Assembly: GCF_003853415.1 (NCBI RefSeq)
Contig: NZ_QTPP01000026.1
Location: forward strand, 1 to 64,000
DNA length: 64,000 nucleotides
Origin: Burkholderia sp. Bp9142
GTDB taxonomy: Bacteria > Pseudomonadota > Gammaproteobacteria > Burkholderiales > Burkholderiaceae
Direction of reading: 5' to 3'
Shown: positions 41,637-50,307 of the stretch, piece by piece
How positions within the stretch are numbered: position 1 is the stretch's first letter
Layout of the letters: each line of letters begins with the position of its first letter
Position numbers and translations under genes: made by a program
Notes under the pieces: generated by a model
Told to the model about the DNA's origin: nothing
Database searches by the model: none
What the model saw: only the letters and a program-made list of their open reading frames with translations

Positions 41637-42203
41637 TCACGCACCGCCCGGGCGCGGATGACCGGCCGCGAGCATGGCCGCGTTGACGATGCCAGCCACC
41701 GTGTCGACGAGCGCTTCCAGCGTGTTACCGTGCACGTGCCGCCCGTTGGGCGGAATGCATTCGTTGCGCCGGCCGCCCCACTGCGACCCGGCCGTCACCG
41801 ACAGCGTCGCGCCGAACCGGTTGCCGTGCCGCCGGCCGAAGATGCCGACGCGCTGCTCGCCCAGATACGCCTGCTCGGGAAGAAACAGCCGGATATCGAC
41901 CGCAACCTGATCGGGATCGCCAGCGCGCGTGTTCGCATCGACCGACGGCGCGAACGCCTTCGCGATGCGCAGCGTCACGTGCGAATCCCAGGCGGCCAGC
42001 GGGCCGCCGGCCGCGTCGACGCGTTCGATGTCGACCGACCAGTGATGGCGATCCGGCACCCGGATCGCCTGGCGCAGCAGCACGTCTGCCGTGCGAACCG
42101 TCACCAGCAACTGCCGGGCAAGCTGTCCGCCCGACGGCAGCGTCACCGCGCGCAGGCGGCCGCTCGCCGGACGCACGGTGTGCACTTTTTCCGTGAGGTA
42201 CAT
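41637..42203 (-). CDS. Unknown protein, 188 residues
   Basis: A soluble protein with no recognised domain: RHHWSVDIERVDAAGGPLAA, DQVAVDIRLFLPEQAYLGEQ and a C-terminal HVHGNTLEALVDTVAGIVNA. GGGAGG precedes the ATG at 42203. It follows another unknown gene on the same strand (122 bases apart), and the two likely form a unit. Confidence 0.65.
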   Translation of the reverse strand: MYLTEKVHTVRPASGRLRAVTLPSGGQLARQLLVTVRTADVLLRQAIRVPDRHHWSVDIERVDAAGGPLAAWDSHVTLRIAKAFAPSVDANTRAGDPDQVAVDIRLFLPEQAYLGEQRVGIFGRRHGNRFGATLSVTAGSQWGGRRNECIPPNGRHVHGNTLEALVDTVAGIVNAAMLAAGHPRPGGA

Positions 42204-42325
42204 GGATCCTCCCTGTCGAGGGCCGGCGCCGCGTACGACGCGGCGCGCGAACGTCCGCCGCGACCGGCCGACGGACGGCACGGCGACCGGCGAAACGACG
42301 GCGAATCTGATACGGGTACGAGCAA

Positions 42326-42691
42326 TCAGCGTTCCCGGGCCGGGCGAACCGGTGCGCCGACGTGCAAACGGCGCGCGACGGGGCCGATCACGGCATCGGT
42401 CTGCTGCGCGATCAGCATGTGCAGCGTGAAATCCAGGTCTTCGGGCGCGATGTCGAATTGCACGCGGATAACGTCGCGCACGGTGCGCGCGCTGACCACA
42501 TACACGCCGAGCGGCGAATGCAGCAGCGCCGCGAGCCGGGCGTGCGCGAGCGCGCCGGTATCGGCCGTCAGCGTGACGGGCAACTGCAGGCGCGGGCGCG
42601 GCGGCGGAAACGGAACGACGGTGTTGTGGGCGCCGGCGCGCAGCTGGCGGCCGGCGGCGTCGAATACGGGGACGGGATGGATGAAGGTCAT
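42326..42691 (-). CDS. Unknown protein, 121 residues
   Basis: Begins MTFIHPVPVFDAAGRQLRAG and continues LQLPVTLTADTGALAHARLA, YVVSARTVRDVIRVQFDIAP. No domain known to me; the composition suggests a small alpha/beta protein. No clear ribosome site. A structured operator-like region lies 60-100 bases upstream. Confidence 0.6.
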   Translation of the reverse strand: MTFIHPVPVFDAAGRQLRAGAHNTVVPFPPPRPRLQLPVTLTADTGALAHARLAALLHSPLGVYVVSARTVRDVIRVQFDIAPEDLDFTLHMLIAQQTDAVIGPVARRLHVGAPVRPARER

Positions 42692-42751
42692 GGCGAGGAC
42701 GGCGGGCGTCCCGGCTGTTGGACACATCCCGAGCTTAGAAGGCAGCGCATA

Positions 42752-42788
42752 AATACCGTGCAAAAAATCGGTATTGCAGTGCAAAAAA
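42752..42788. promoter_or_regulatory. Overlapping inverted and direct repeats upstream of the unknown pair
   Basis: AATACCG-N10-CGGTATT is a perfect 7-bp inverted repeat (42752-42775). GTGCAAAAAA occurs twice, at 42758-42767 and 42779-42788, exactly 21 bases apart, that is two helical turns. The site lies 61-97 bases before the ATG at 42691. The remaining gap to 43110 holds no supported gene. Confidence 0.6.
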
Positions 42789-43110
42789 CGGCATGCCGGC
42801 ACGTAGCGTGCCTGGTGGTGCTGCCGGCGCCCCGTCAACGCTGACAGGACAACGGCCCGCGCCGCGCCGATACACTGTGCGCCACCTCGACGCCCGGCGT
42901 CCGCGATGCCGGACGTCGCTTTCATTGCGCGTACGATTCGGCGCCTCCGGGCGGCCCGATCGCATGGCGTGCACACCGCCTCGACCCGATGGAGTCTCGC
43001 TTGAAACACCGGCACATCACACCGCTCGACGCACGCCCCGACGCCGGCCCCGGTTCATGCGCCGCGATCCCCTCAGCGCTGCCGGCGCGCACGCACCCGC
43101 GCCGCCCGCA

Positions 43111-44247
43111 ATGAGCACCGGCCCGCGCAATGCGCGGATCGACGTGCTGCGCGGCGTATCGATCCTGCTCGTCCTGCTGCATCACTTCAACATCCCGTAC
43201 GCGCTGCGCGACACGTCTCTCGCGCGCGTGTTCGGGTGGGACGCCGTGCATGCCGTGGTCCGCAACGGCAACTATGGCGTGACGATGTTCTTCGTGATCT
43301 CCGGCTACCTGATCACGTCGAATGCGCGCCACCGATGGGGCAGCCTCGGCGCGGTCGACGTGCGCGCGTTCTACGTGTCGCGCCTCGCACGCATCGTCCC
43401 GTGCCTGCTCCTGCTGCTCGCGCTCGTCAACGGGCTGGCGGCGGCCGGTGTGCCGATCTTCGCGAACCATGCGCCGAAGGGTGTCGCGGCGTCGTTCTGG
43501 CTCGTCAATCTCGCGTCGCTGACGTTCTGGATGAACGTGCTGATCGGCGCATACGGATGGGTGAACTACGCGCTCGGCGTGCTGTGGTCGCTGTCGGTCG
43601 AAGAGGTGTTCTACCTGTCGTTTCCGCTGCTGTGCATCGCCCTGCGCCGCGACGCGCGACTGTTCGCGTTCTGGCTGGCGATCGCCGCGATCGGCCCCGT
43701 GTACCGTTTCACGCATGCAGGCGACGAAGGCGGGTTTCTGTATGCGTATTTCGCGTGCTTCGACGGCATCGCGATCGGCTGCTGCACGGCGCTGCTGGCG
43801 GGGCGCGCGGGCTGGCGGCAGCTCGCCGCCGCGCCCGTGCAATGGCTGGCCGCGATCGCGATGACCGTGCTCTATCTCGCCTGGCCGATCGCGCGAAGCC
43901 ATGTGATCGGCGTGTCCGCGATGGCGCTCGGCACCGCCGTGCTGCTGATCGGCGCGCATGCCCGCGGCGCGCGCATGCAGGGTCGCGCGCTCGCGCCACT
44001 GCGCTGGAGCGGCCGGCTCAGCTACGAGCTGTACCTGTTCCACCTGATCGCGCTCGGCGCGCTGCGCACGGTATGGCCTCCGGCCGCCACGCACGGCGAC
44101 GACAAGCTCGTGCTGCTCGTCGCGTATCTGGTGGTGTCGGCCGGATTGAGCGCGGTCATCGCGCGCGGCTACGCGACGCCGCTCGACCGCTTCATCCGGC
44201 GGGCCGCGTCGCGACCTGCGGCACGCGTGCCGGACGCCGCGACATGA
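43111..44247 (+). CDS. Acyltransferase family 3 membrane protein (OafA/YrhL type)
   Basis: 378 residues with about ten membrane helices. Family marks are NARIDVLRGVSILLVLLHHF (Arg/His of the active face), FFVISGYLITSNA and ALGVLWSLSVEEVFYLSFPL. It transfers acyl groups (often acetyl) to surface glycans or lipids. Start uncertain: 43111 gives the usual short N-tail, while 43057 or 42964 would add a polar extension. None has a clear ribosome site. Confidence 0.83.
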   Translation: MSTGPRNARIDVLRGVSILLVLLHHFNIPYALRDTSLARVFGWDAVHAVVRNGNYGVTMFFVISGYLITSNARHRWGSLGAVDVRAFYVSRLARIVPCLLLLLALVNGLAAAGVPIFANHAPKGVAASFWLVNLASLTFWMNVLIGAYGWVNYALGVLWSLSVEEVFYLSFPLLCIALRRDARLFAFWLAIAAIGPVYRFTHAGDEGGFLYAYFACFDGIAIGCCTALLAGRAGWRQLAAAPVQWLAAIAMTVLYLAWPIARSHVIGVSAMALGTAVLLIGAHARGARMQGRALAPLRWSGRLSYELYLFHLIALGALRTVWPPAATHGDDKLVLLVAYLVVSAGLSAVIARGYATPLDRFIRRAASRPAARVPDAAT

Positions 44248-44293
44248 GCAGCATCCGACGGCACCTGCAGGGTCGATGAAAGTAAGCGCGGTA

Positions 44294-44884
44294 TCACGCC
44301 GCCTCTCCGATGACGGCCCTGCGCATCGTCACGATGCGGGCAGGTGGAATATTTGCCCATACGATCCGGCTGGCGCCGGCAACAAATGCCGGATCGCGCA
44401 GCGGATGACGGTCGGGCGATCGCAGGTCGTAGGTGAACTGGATCACCACGCCGTCGAGCGACAGCACACGCTGGCACTGATCGACGATCGCCGTCACGTC
44501 CTCGCGCGGCAGCGTGCGCAGCGGCAGGCACGACACGATCGCGTCGACCCGCGCGTCGGGCGGCAGCAGCCGCTCGAGCTGCCGCGCGTCGCCCGACACG
44601 ATCGAGATACCGGGAAAACGTCGTCGCAGGTGCTGCACGAACGCCGGCGACCGCTCGACCACGACGAGGCGCCGCGGCGCGACGCCGCGCTCGAGCAACG
44701 CGGCGGTGATCGCGCCGGTGCCGCCGCCGAGTTCGACGACGAGCCCGTCGCCGTCCGGCACCGCATCGGCCATCTCGCGCGCCAGTTGCCGCGAACTCGG
44801 GCACAACGCGCCCACCGCGGCCGGGCGGCCGACCCACTCGCGCACGAACAGTGCCGAGACACGCAACGCGTTCGGCCAGGTCAT
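44294..44884 (-). CDS. Class I SAM methyltransferase (PmtA-like phospholipid N-methyltransferase)
   Basis: 196 residues. Motif I is VVELGGGTGAITAALLERG; then VVVERSPAFVQHLRRRFPGI, GDARQL and VDAIVSCLPLRTLPREDVTA. The N-terminal ALCPSSRQLAREMADAVPDG and the overall order resemble the Rhodobacter-type PmtA and rRNA-dimethylase-like enzymes. AAGG precedes the ATG at 44884. Confidence 0.8.
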   Translation of the reverse strand: MTWPNALRVSALFVREWVGRPAAVGALCPSSRQLAREMADAVPDGDGLVVELGGGTGAITAALLERGVAPRRLVVVERSPAFVQHLRRRFPGISIVSGDARQLERLLPPDARVDAIVSCLPLRTLPREDVTAIVDQCQRVLSLDGVVIQFTYDLRSPDRHPLRDPAFVAGASRIVWANIPPARIVTMRRAVIGEAA

Positions 44885-45125
44885 CGGCCGACCTTGCGCG
44901 CTTGCGCGTTCAGCTTCGACGTGCCGATGACTGCAGGAAACGGGGCTACGGCGACTCGGGGCTCTTTCACGTGCATTCTCCTGGACAAATCGGTCCGCCG
45001 CGGCCAAGCGACGATCCATCGATTCTAGGAAATGCAAACTTAAGGCGACGTGAAGATTGTCCCTGATTGCGTCGCCGGTGCGGCCGTGCCGCCGCATGCC
45101 CGATCAGCGGTCGACGCGCTGCTGA

Positions 45126-45979
45126 AGCTGCGCGGCCCGCATCCTCGGCGTGTCGCCGTCGGCGTTGAGCCATGCGATCCGCCATCTCGAGGCGCGGCTC
45201 GGCGTGCGCCTGTTCAACCGCACGACGCGCTCGGTGGCATTGACCGAGGCCGGCGAACAGTTGCTGCTGCGCGTGCGGCCCGCGGTCGCCGATCTCGAGG
45301 ACGCGATCAACGACGCCGCGACCGCCCGCAACCGGCCGTCCGGCCAGATCCGGATCAGCGCGTCGGAATCCGCGTCGCGCCCGCTGATCCGGCATGTGCT
45401 GCCCGGTTTCGTCGCGCGCTATCCGGACATTCATGTGGAATTCGTCGTCGACTCGCGGCTGATCGACATCGTCGAACACGGCTTCGATGCGGGCATTCGC
45501 GTGCACGAGGACGTGCCGCGCGACATGATCGCCGTGCGGTTCGGCGACGCGGTCCGCTTCGTCGCGGTGGCGTCACCCGACTACCTGGCGCGACACCCGG
45601 CGCCGGACGGCCCGCAGGACCTCCGCGCCATCGGTGCCTCCGGTTCCGCTTCGAAAGCGGCGCACTCCATCGATGGGACCTGATGCGCGACGGCAAGCGC
45701 GTGAGCGTCGACGTCGACGGACCGGTGACGCTCGGCAGCCTGAACCTGATGGTCGACGCGGCGCTCGCTGGCATCGGCATCGCGTGGGTCACGCAATCGC
45801 GGGTCGCCGAGCACCTGGCGGACGGACGGCTGGTGCGCGTGCTGCCCGAATGGGAACAGGCATTCGACAGCCTGTGCCTCTACTATCCGGCGAACCGGCA
45901 TCCGCCGGCCGCACTGCGGCTGTTCGTGGAGGCCGTGCGCGAATGGGCGGCCGCCGGCGGCGCGGCATCGCCCGACTGA
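45126..45979 (+). pseudogene. LysR-family regulator, broken (no N-terminus, internal frameshift)
   Basis: From 45126 the DNA encodes SCAARILGVSPSALSHAIRH, an HTH lacking its first helix; an in-frame TGA lies just before it. The effector domain runs to about 45622, where the frame changes: the other frame continues HRCLRFRFESGALHRWDLMR to a normal LysR end at 45979. Two independent lesions argue against a single sequencing error. Confidence 0.75.
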
Positions 45980-46133
45980 CGATTCGCGAACGGGAACGGC
46001 GACATGCAGTCGGGGCCCGTTCGCTCACCGTTGCGTGCCCGGCCTTCGACACCGGCCGGGCCGGATCACGGGCCGACGCCATGCACACCGGCCGCCGCGG
46101 CCGCGGGCCCGTCACCCGCGCCGCACCGCCATC

Positions 46134-47855
46134 TCACCGCAGGTTGGTCCGCGCCAGCTCGACGATCTCGTCGCCGCGTCCGCTCAGGATCGCGCGCAAC
46201 ATGAACAGGCTGAACCCCTTCGCATGCGCGATCTCGATCTTCGGCGGCATCGCGAGCTCGTATTTCGACGTGACGACGTCGACGAGCGCCGGCCCGTCGT
46301 GCGCGAACGCGGTGCGCAGCGCGTGCTCGACGTTCTCCGAATGCTCGACGCGCACGCTGAAGATCCCCGCGCCTTTCGCGATCGCCGCGAAGTCGGTCGG
46401 GCTCAGGTCGACGTTCGTGTCGAGATAGCCGGCCGCCTTCAGCTCCATCGACACGAAGCCGAGCAGGCTGTTGTTGTAGACGACGATCTTGATCGGCAGG
46501 TTGAGCTGGCGCGCGCTCAGCAGATCGCCGAGCAGCATCGACAGGCCGCCGTCGCCCGACAGCGACACGACCTGCCGCCCCGGATGCGCGCCCTGCGCGC
46601 CGAGCGCCTGCGGCATCGCGTTCGCCATCGAACCGTGATTGAACGAGCCGTGCAGCTGGCGCTTGCCGTTCATCGTCAGGTAGCGTGCGGCCCACAGCGT
46701 CGGCGTGCCGACGTCGGCCGTGAAGATCGCGTCGTCGGCCGCGACTTCGTCGACGATCTTCGTCAGGTATTGCGGATGGATCGCGCGGCCCGGCGGCTCG
46801 GCCACCGCGAGATCGTCGAGCCCCTTGCGCGCGGCCGCGTAGTGCTTCAGCGCGTTCTCGAGGAAGCGCCGCTGCGTCTTGCGCGTGAGGCGCGGCAGCA
46901 GCGCCGCGATCGTTTCCTTCACGGTGCCGACGAGCCCGAGCGCAAGCGGCGCGCGATGGCCGAGCTGCGAGCCCTTCCAGTCGATCTGCGCGACCTTCGC
47001 GTTGGCTGGATAGAACGGCCGGTACGGGAAGTCCGTGCCGAGCATCAGCAGCGTGTCGCACGATTCCATCGCGTGATAGCCCGAGCTGAAGCCGATCAGC
47101 CCCGTCATCCCGACGTCGAACGGGTTGTCCCATTCGACGAACTGCTTGCCGCGCAGCGCGTGCACGACCGGCGCGCCGAGCGTGTCGGCCAGCGCGACCA
47201 CTTCGTCGTGCGCGCCCTGCGTGCCGCTGCCGCACAGCAGCGTGACCGCGTCCGATTCGTTGAGCAGCGCCGCGAGCCGGTCGAGATCGGCGTCGGCCGG
47301 CAGGATCGACGGCGGCGCCGACTCGCTCCACGCCGGCTCCTCGTCCGGGCCGTCGCCGAGCGCGATGTCGCCGGGCAGCACGATCACCGCGACGCCGCGC
47401 GCTTCGATCGCGGTGCGCATCGCGCGCGCGAGCACGCGCGGGAACTGCGACGCATTGGTCACGAGTTCCGCGAAATGGCTGCACTCGCGGAACAGTTCCT
47501 GCGGATGGGTTTCCTGGAAGTAGCCGAGGCCGATCTCGGTCGACGGAATGTGCGCGGCGATCGCGAGCACCGGCTGGTGATTGCGGTGGCAGTCGTACAG
47601 CCCGTTGATCAGGTGCAGGTTGCCGGGGCCGCAGCTGCCCGCGCACACCGCGAGCCGCCCGGTCGACGCGGCATCCGCGCCGGCCGCGAACGCGGCGCTT
47701 TCCTCGTGCCGCGTATGCATCCAGCGGATCGAGCCGATCTGGCCGAGGCTGAACGACAGCCCGTTCAGGCTGTCGCCCGTCACGCCCCAGATGCGTTCGA
47801 TGCCCGCTGCCGCCAGCGTCTTCGCCAGGTATTCCGCCATCGTCTGTCTTGCCAT
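46134..47855 (-). CDS. poxB: Pyruvate:quinone oxidoreductase (PoxB), thiamine-PP dependent
   Basis: 573 residues, full length. The TPP-activating Glu is in RHEESAAFAAGADA; FAD/central domain FVEWDNPFDVGMTGLIGFSS; TPP motif GDGGLSMLLGDLLSARQLNL ending in YNN. It decarboxylates pyruvate to acetate and CO2 and passes electrons to ubiquinone at the membrane. GAGGG lies before the ATG at 47855. A 12-unit heptanucleotide repeat lies 136 bases upstream. Confidence 0.92.
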   Translation of the reverse strand: MARQTMAEYLAKTLAAAGIERIWGVTGDSLNGLSFSLGQIGSIRWMHTRHEESAAFAAGADAASTGRLAVCAGSCGPGNLHLINGLYDCHRNHQPVLAIAAHIPSTEIGLGYFQETHPQELFRECSHFAELVTNASQFPRVLARAMRTAIEARGVAVIVLPGDIALGDGPDEEPAWSESAPPSILPADADLDRLAALLNESDAVTLLCGSGTQGAHDEVVALADTLGAPVVHALRGKQFVEWDNPFDVGMTGLIGFSSGYHAMESCDTLLMLGTDFPYRPFYPANAKVAQIDWKGSQLGHRAPLALGLVGTVKETIAALLPRLTRKTQRRFLENALKHYAAARKGLDDLAVAEPPGRAIHPQYLTKIVDEVAADDAIFTADVGTPTLWAARYLTMNGKRQLHGSFNHGSMANAMPQALGAQGAHPGRQVVSLSGDGGLSMLLGDLLSARQLNLPIKIVVYNNSLLGFVSMELKAAGYLDTNVDLSPTDFAAIAKGAGIFSVRVEHSENVEHALRTAFAHDGPALVDVVTSKYELAMPPKIEIAHAKGFSLFMLRAILSGRGDEIVELARTNLR

Positions 47856-47990
47856 GATGCCCTCGCTCGTTGATCGGTCGTCACACGATTGATCCGGCTT
47901 CGGCGGCCGCCGCCTTCGCCGATGACGGGACGAGCATACGCGATCGTGCCGAGCGACGTCGTGACGATGAACGCGCATCGCGCCCACGCG

Positions 47991-48074
<84 letters not shown>

Positions 48075-48230
48075 CCGATTGCGCTGCCGTTCGTCCCGTT
48101 CCGCGATGGCGGGCAAGCGTCACCGTTTCGTGGGCGCCCGCGCCGGCGGCCAACCAAGCGATCGGCCTCGCTCGGACGCCGGCTCGTCGTGATCGACGCG
48201 TGCGAGTCCTGCCGCCGACATCACCAAGCG

Positions 48231-48731
48231 CTACACCGGCAGCACATGCGTCGACAGGATCTCCTTGAGCACCATGAACGAGCGCACCTGCCGCACACCG
48301 GGCAGGTACAGCAGTTGTTCGGCATGCAGCCGGTTGAAGCTTTCGTTGTCGCGCGTGCGCACCAGCATGAAATAGTCGAATTCGCCGGTCACCACGTGGC
48401 ATTCGACGCACCCCGACACTTTCTGCGCGGCCTTCTCGAATGCGGCGAATGCCTCCGGCGTCGAACGATCGAGCACGAAGCCGATCACGACCAGCATCCC
48501 GGCACCGAGCGGCTTCGGGTCGAGCAGCGCGACGATGCCGCGGATCAGCCCCATTTCCTTCAGCCGTTCGACCCGCCGCAGGCACGCCGGCGCGCTCAGC
48601 TTCACCTTCGCCGCGAGGCTCACGTTCGAGATCGACGCGTCCTGCTGCAACTGCCTGAGGATCGCGCGGTCGATGCGATCGAGTGCCGGCACGGCATCGG
48701 CCGGCGCTACGTTTCCGCGATCTAATTTCAT
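48231..48731 (-). CDS. acdR: Lrp/AsnC-family regulator of ACC deaminase
   Basis: 166 residues: HTH DRIDRAILRQLQQDASISNV, SLAAKVKLSAPACLRRVERL; RAM effector domain EFDYFMLVRTRDNESFNRLH. The ATG at 48731 has GGAGA; the longer GTG start lacks support. It is divergent from acdS across about 190 bases. In other proteobacteria AcdR activates acdS in response to ACC and leucine (established knowledge). Confidence 0.9.
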   Translation of the reverse strand: MKLDRGNVAPADAVPALDRIDRAILRQLQQDASISNVSLAAKVKLSAPACLRRVERLKEMGLIRGIVALLDPKPLGAGMLVVIGFVLDRSTPEAFAAFEKAAQKVSGCVECHVVTGEFDYFMLVRTRDNESFNRLHAEQLLYLPGVRQVRSFMVLKEILSTHVLPV

Positions 48732-48809
48732 TGCGTCTCCTGTCTGTTTCACGAACTAGAATTATCTACTCCATTCAAAACTCATCGATAACGTAGGTTT
48801 TCATCATTT

Positions 48810-48832
48810 ATTTCGCAAGCTCATTTCGCGAG
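48810..48832. promoter_or_regulatory. Direct repeat in the acdR-acdS promoter
   Basis: ATTTCGCAAG (48810-48819) and ATTTCGCGAG (48823-48832) repeat with a 13-base period inside an AT-rich promoter, a plausible Lrp-type half-site pair. No experimental match is claimed. Confidence 0.4.
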
Positions 48833-48924
48833 ATCCTGCCTATCATTTTTCCATCGGGACACGGTGTGTCGGCCGCACCCGACCGATTCGAATTCCCGCC
48901 CACTGCCTGTCGGAGCAAACCCTG

Positions 48925-49941
48925 ATGAACCTGCAACGTTTCCCCCGTTATCCGCTCACGTTCGGCCCGACGCCGATCCAGCCGCTCAAGCGCCTGAGCG
49001 CGCATCTCGGCGGCAAGGTCGAGCTGTATGCGAAGCGCGAGGACTGCAACAGCGGCCTCGCGTTCGGCGGCAACAAGACGCGCAAGCTCGAATACCTGAT
49101 CCCCGACGCGCTCGCGCAGGGGGCCGACACGCTCGTGTCGATCGGCGGCGTGCAGTCGAACCAGACCCGCCAGGTCGCGGCCGTCGCCGCGCATCTCGGG
49201 ATGAAATGCGTGCTCGTGCAGGAACACTGGGTCAACTACGAGGATCCGGTGTACGACCGCGTCGGGAACATCCAGCTGTCACGCATGATGGGCGCCGACG
49301 TGCGGCTCGTTGCCGACGGCTTCGACATCGGCATTCGCCGCAGCTGGGAAGAAGCAATGGAGAGCGTGCGGCAGGCGGGCGGCAAGCCGTATCCGATTCC
49401 GGCCGGCTGCTCCGAGCACCCGCTCGGCGGGCTCGGGTTCGTCGGCTTCGCGGAAGAAGTGCGCGAACAGGAAGCGCAGCTCGGCTTCAAGTTCGATTAC
49501 GTCGTGGTCTGCTCGGTCACGGGCAGCACGCAGGCGGGGATGGTCGTCGGCTTCGCGGCCGACGGACGCGCGAATCGCGTGATCGGCATCGACGCGTCGG
49601 CGGCGCCGGAGCGCACGCATGAACAGATCACGCGCATCGCGCGGCACACGGCCGAACTCGTGGATCTGGGCCGGCCGATCACCGCAACGGACGTGGTGCT
49701 CGACACGCGCTACGCAGGGCCGGAATACGGACTGCCGAACGATGGAACGCTGGAAGCGATTCGCTTGTGTGCACGACTGGAAGGCGTGCTGACCGATCCC
49801 GTCTACGAAGGGAAATCGATGCACGGGATGATCGACAAGGTGCGTCGCGGGGAATTCGAGCCGGGATCGCGGGTGCTTTATGCGCATCTCGGCGGCGTGC
49901 CTGCGTTGAGCGCCTACTCGGAAATCTTCCGCAACGGGTGA
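48925..49941 (+). CDS. acdS: 1-aminocyclopropane-1-carboxylate (ACC) deaminase
   Basis: 338 residues, a PLP enzyme that cleaves ACC to 2-oxobutyrate and ammonia, lowering plant ethylene. All key residues are in place: PLP Lys51 (GGNKTRK), Ser78 (VQSNQ), Tyr294 and Glu295 (DPVYEG) and Leu322 (YAHLGG). Glu295 and Leu322 separate true ACC deaminases from D-cysteine desulfhydrases. This suggests a plant-associated lifestyle. Confidence 0.96.
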   Translation: MNLQRFPRYPLTFGPTPIQPLKRLSAHLGGKVELYAKREDCNSGLAFGGNKTRKLEYLIPDALAQGADTLVSIGGVQSNQTRQVAAVAAHLGMKCVLVQEHWVNYEDPVYDRVGNIQLSRMMGADVRLVADGFDIGIRRSWEEAMESVRQAGGKPYPIPAGCSEHPLGGLGFVGFAEEVREQEAQLGFKFDYVVVCSVTGSTQAGMVVGFAADGRANRVIGIDASAAPERTHEQITRIARHTAELVDLGRPITATDVVLDTRYAGPEYGLPNDGTLEAIRLCARLEGVLTDPVYEGKSMHGMIDKVRRGEFEPGSRVLYAHLGGVPALSAYSEIFRNG

Positions 49942-50307
49942 GGTGAAGCCGACACCGGCCCGGCGCACGCTCGAGCCGTTCGCGCTCGCATTCGTTCCCG
50001 GCGCGCTCGCCCGTCGTGCGCTCGGTGCTGCCGGCTGTTCGGTCCATCTGCTTCACCCGTACCTCATCGGCATCGCGGCTCGCATCGCCGACGCACGCGT
50101 CGATCTCGACATATCGTTCGATATCGCACGGACGGTCGTCATCGTGACGGCCGCCCGTGCATCGGGCTACGCCTGCCGCGCGTGGATCGAAAGGCCAGGC
50201 TTGCCGTGCCGACTCCACCGCGCCGGTATCGCAAGCAGCCCGGGCGGCAGCCATGACCGTCCTGAGCATGCCCCGCCGCCGCATCGGCAAGCGCGGCGCC
50301 ATTCGGT
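49942..50307. other. Intergenic region
   Basis: 366 bases between convergent acdS and the hybrid kinase. Open frames have no family features. A short palindrome ATATCG-TT-CGATAT at 50111-50124 is present, but its half-sites point outward, unlike the ModE-like boxes. No terminator recognised. Confidence 0.5.

Noticed and set aside
50111..50124. Possible fifth ModE box (ATATCG-TT-CGATAT)
   Set aside because: Half-sites point outward and the spacer is 2, not 8; no Mo-related gene adjacent.
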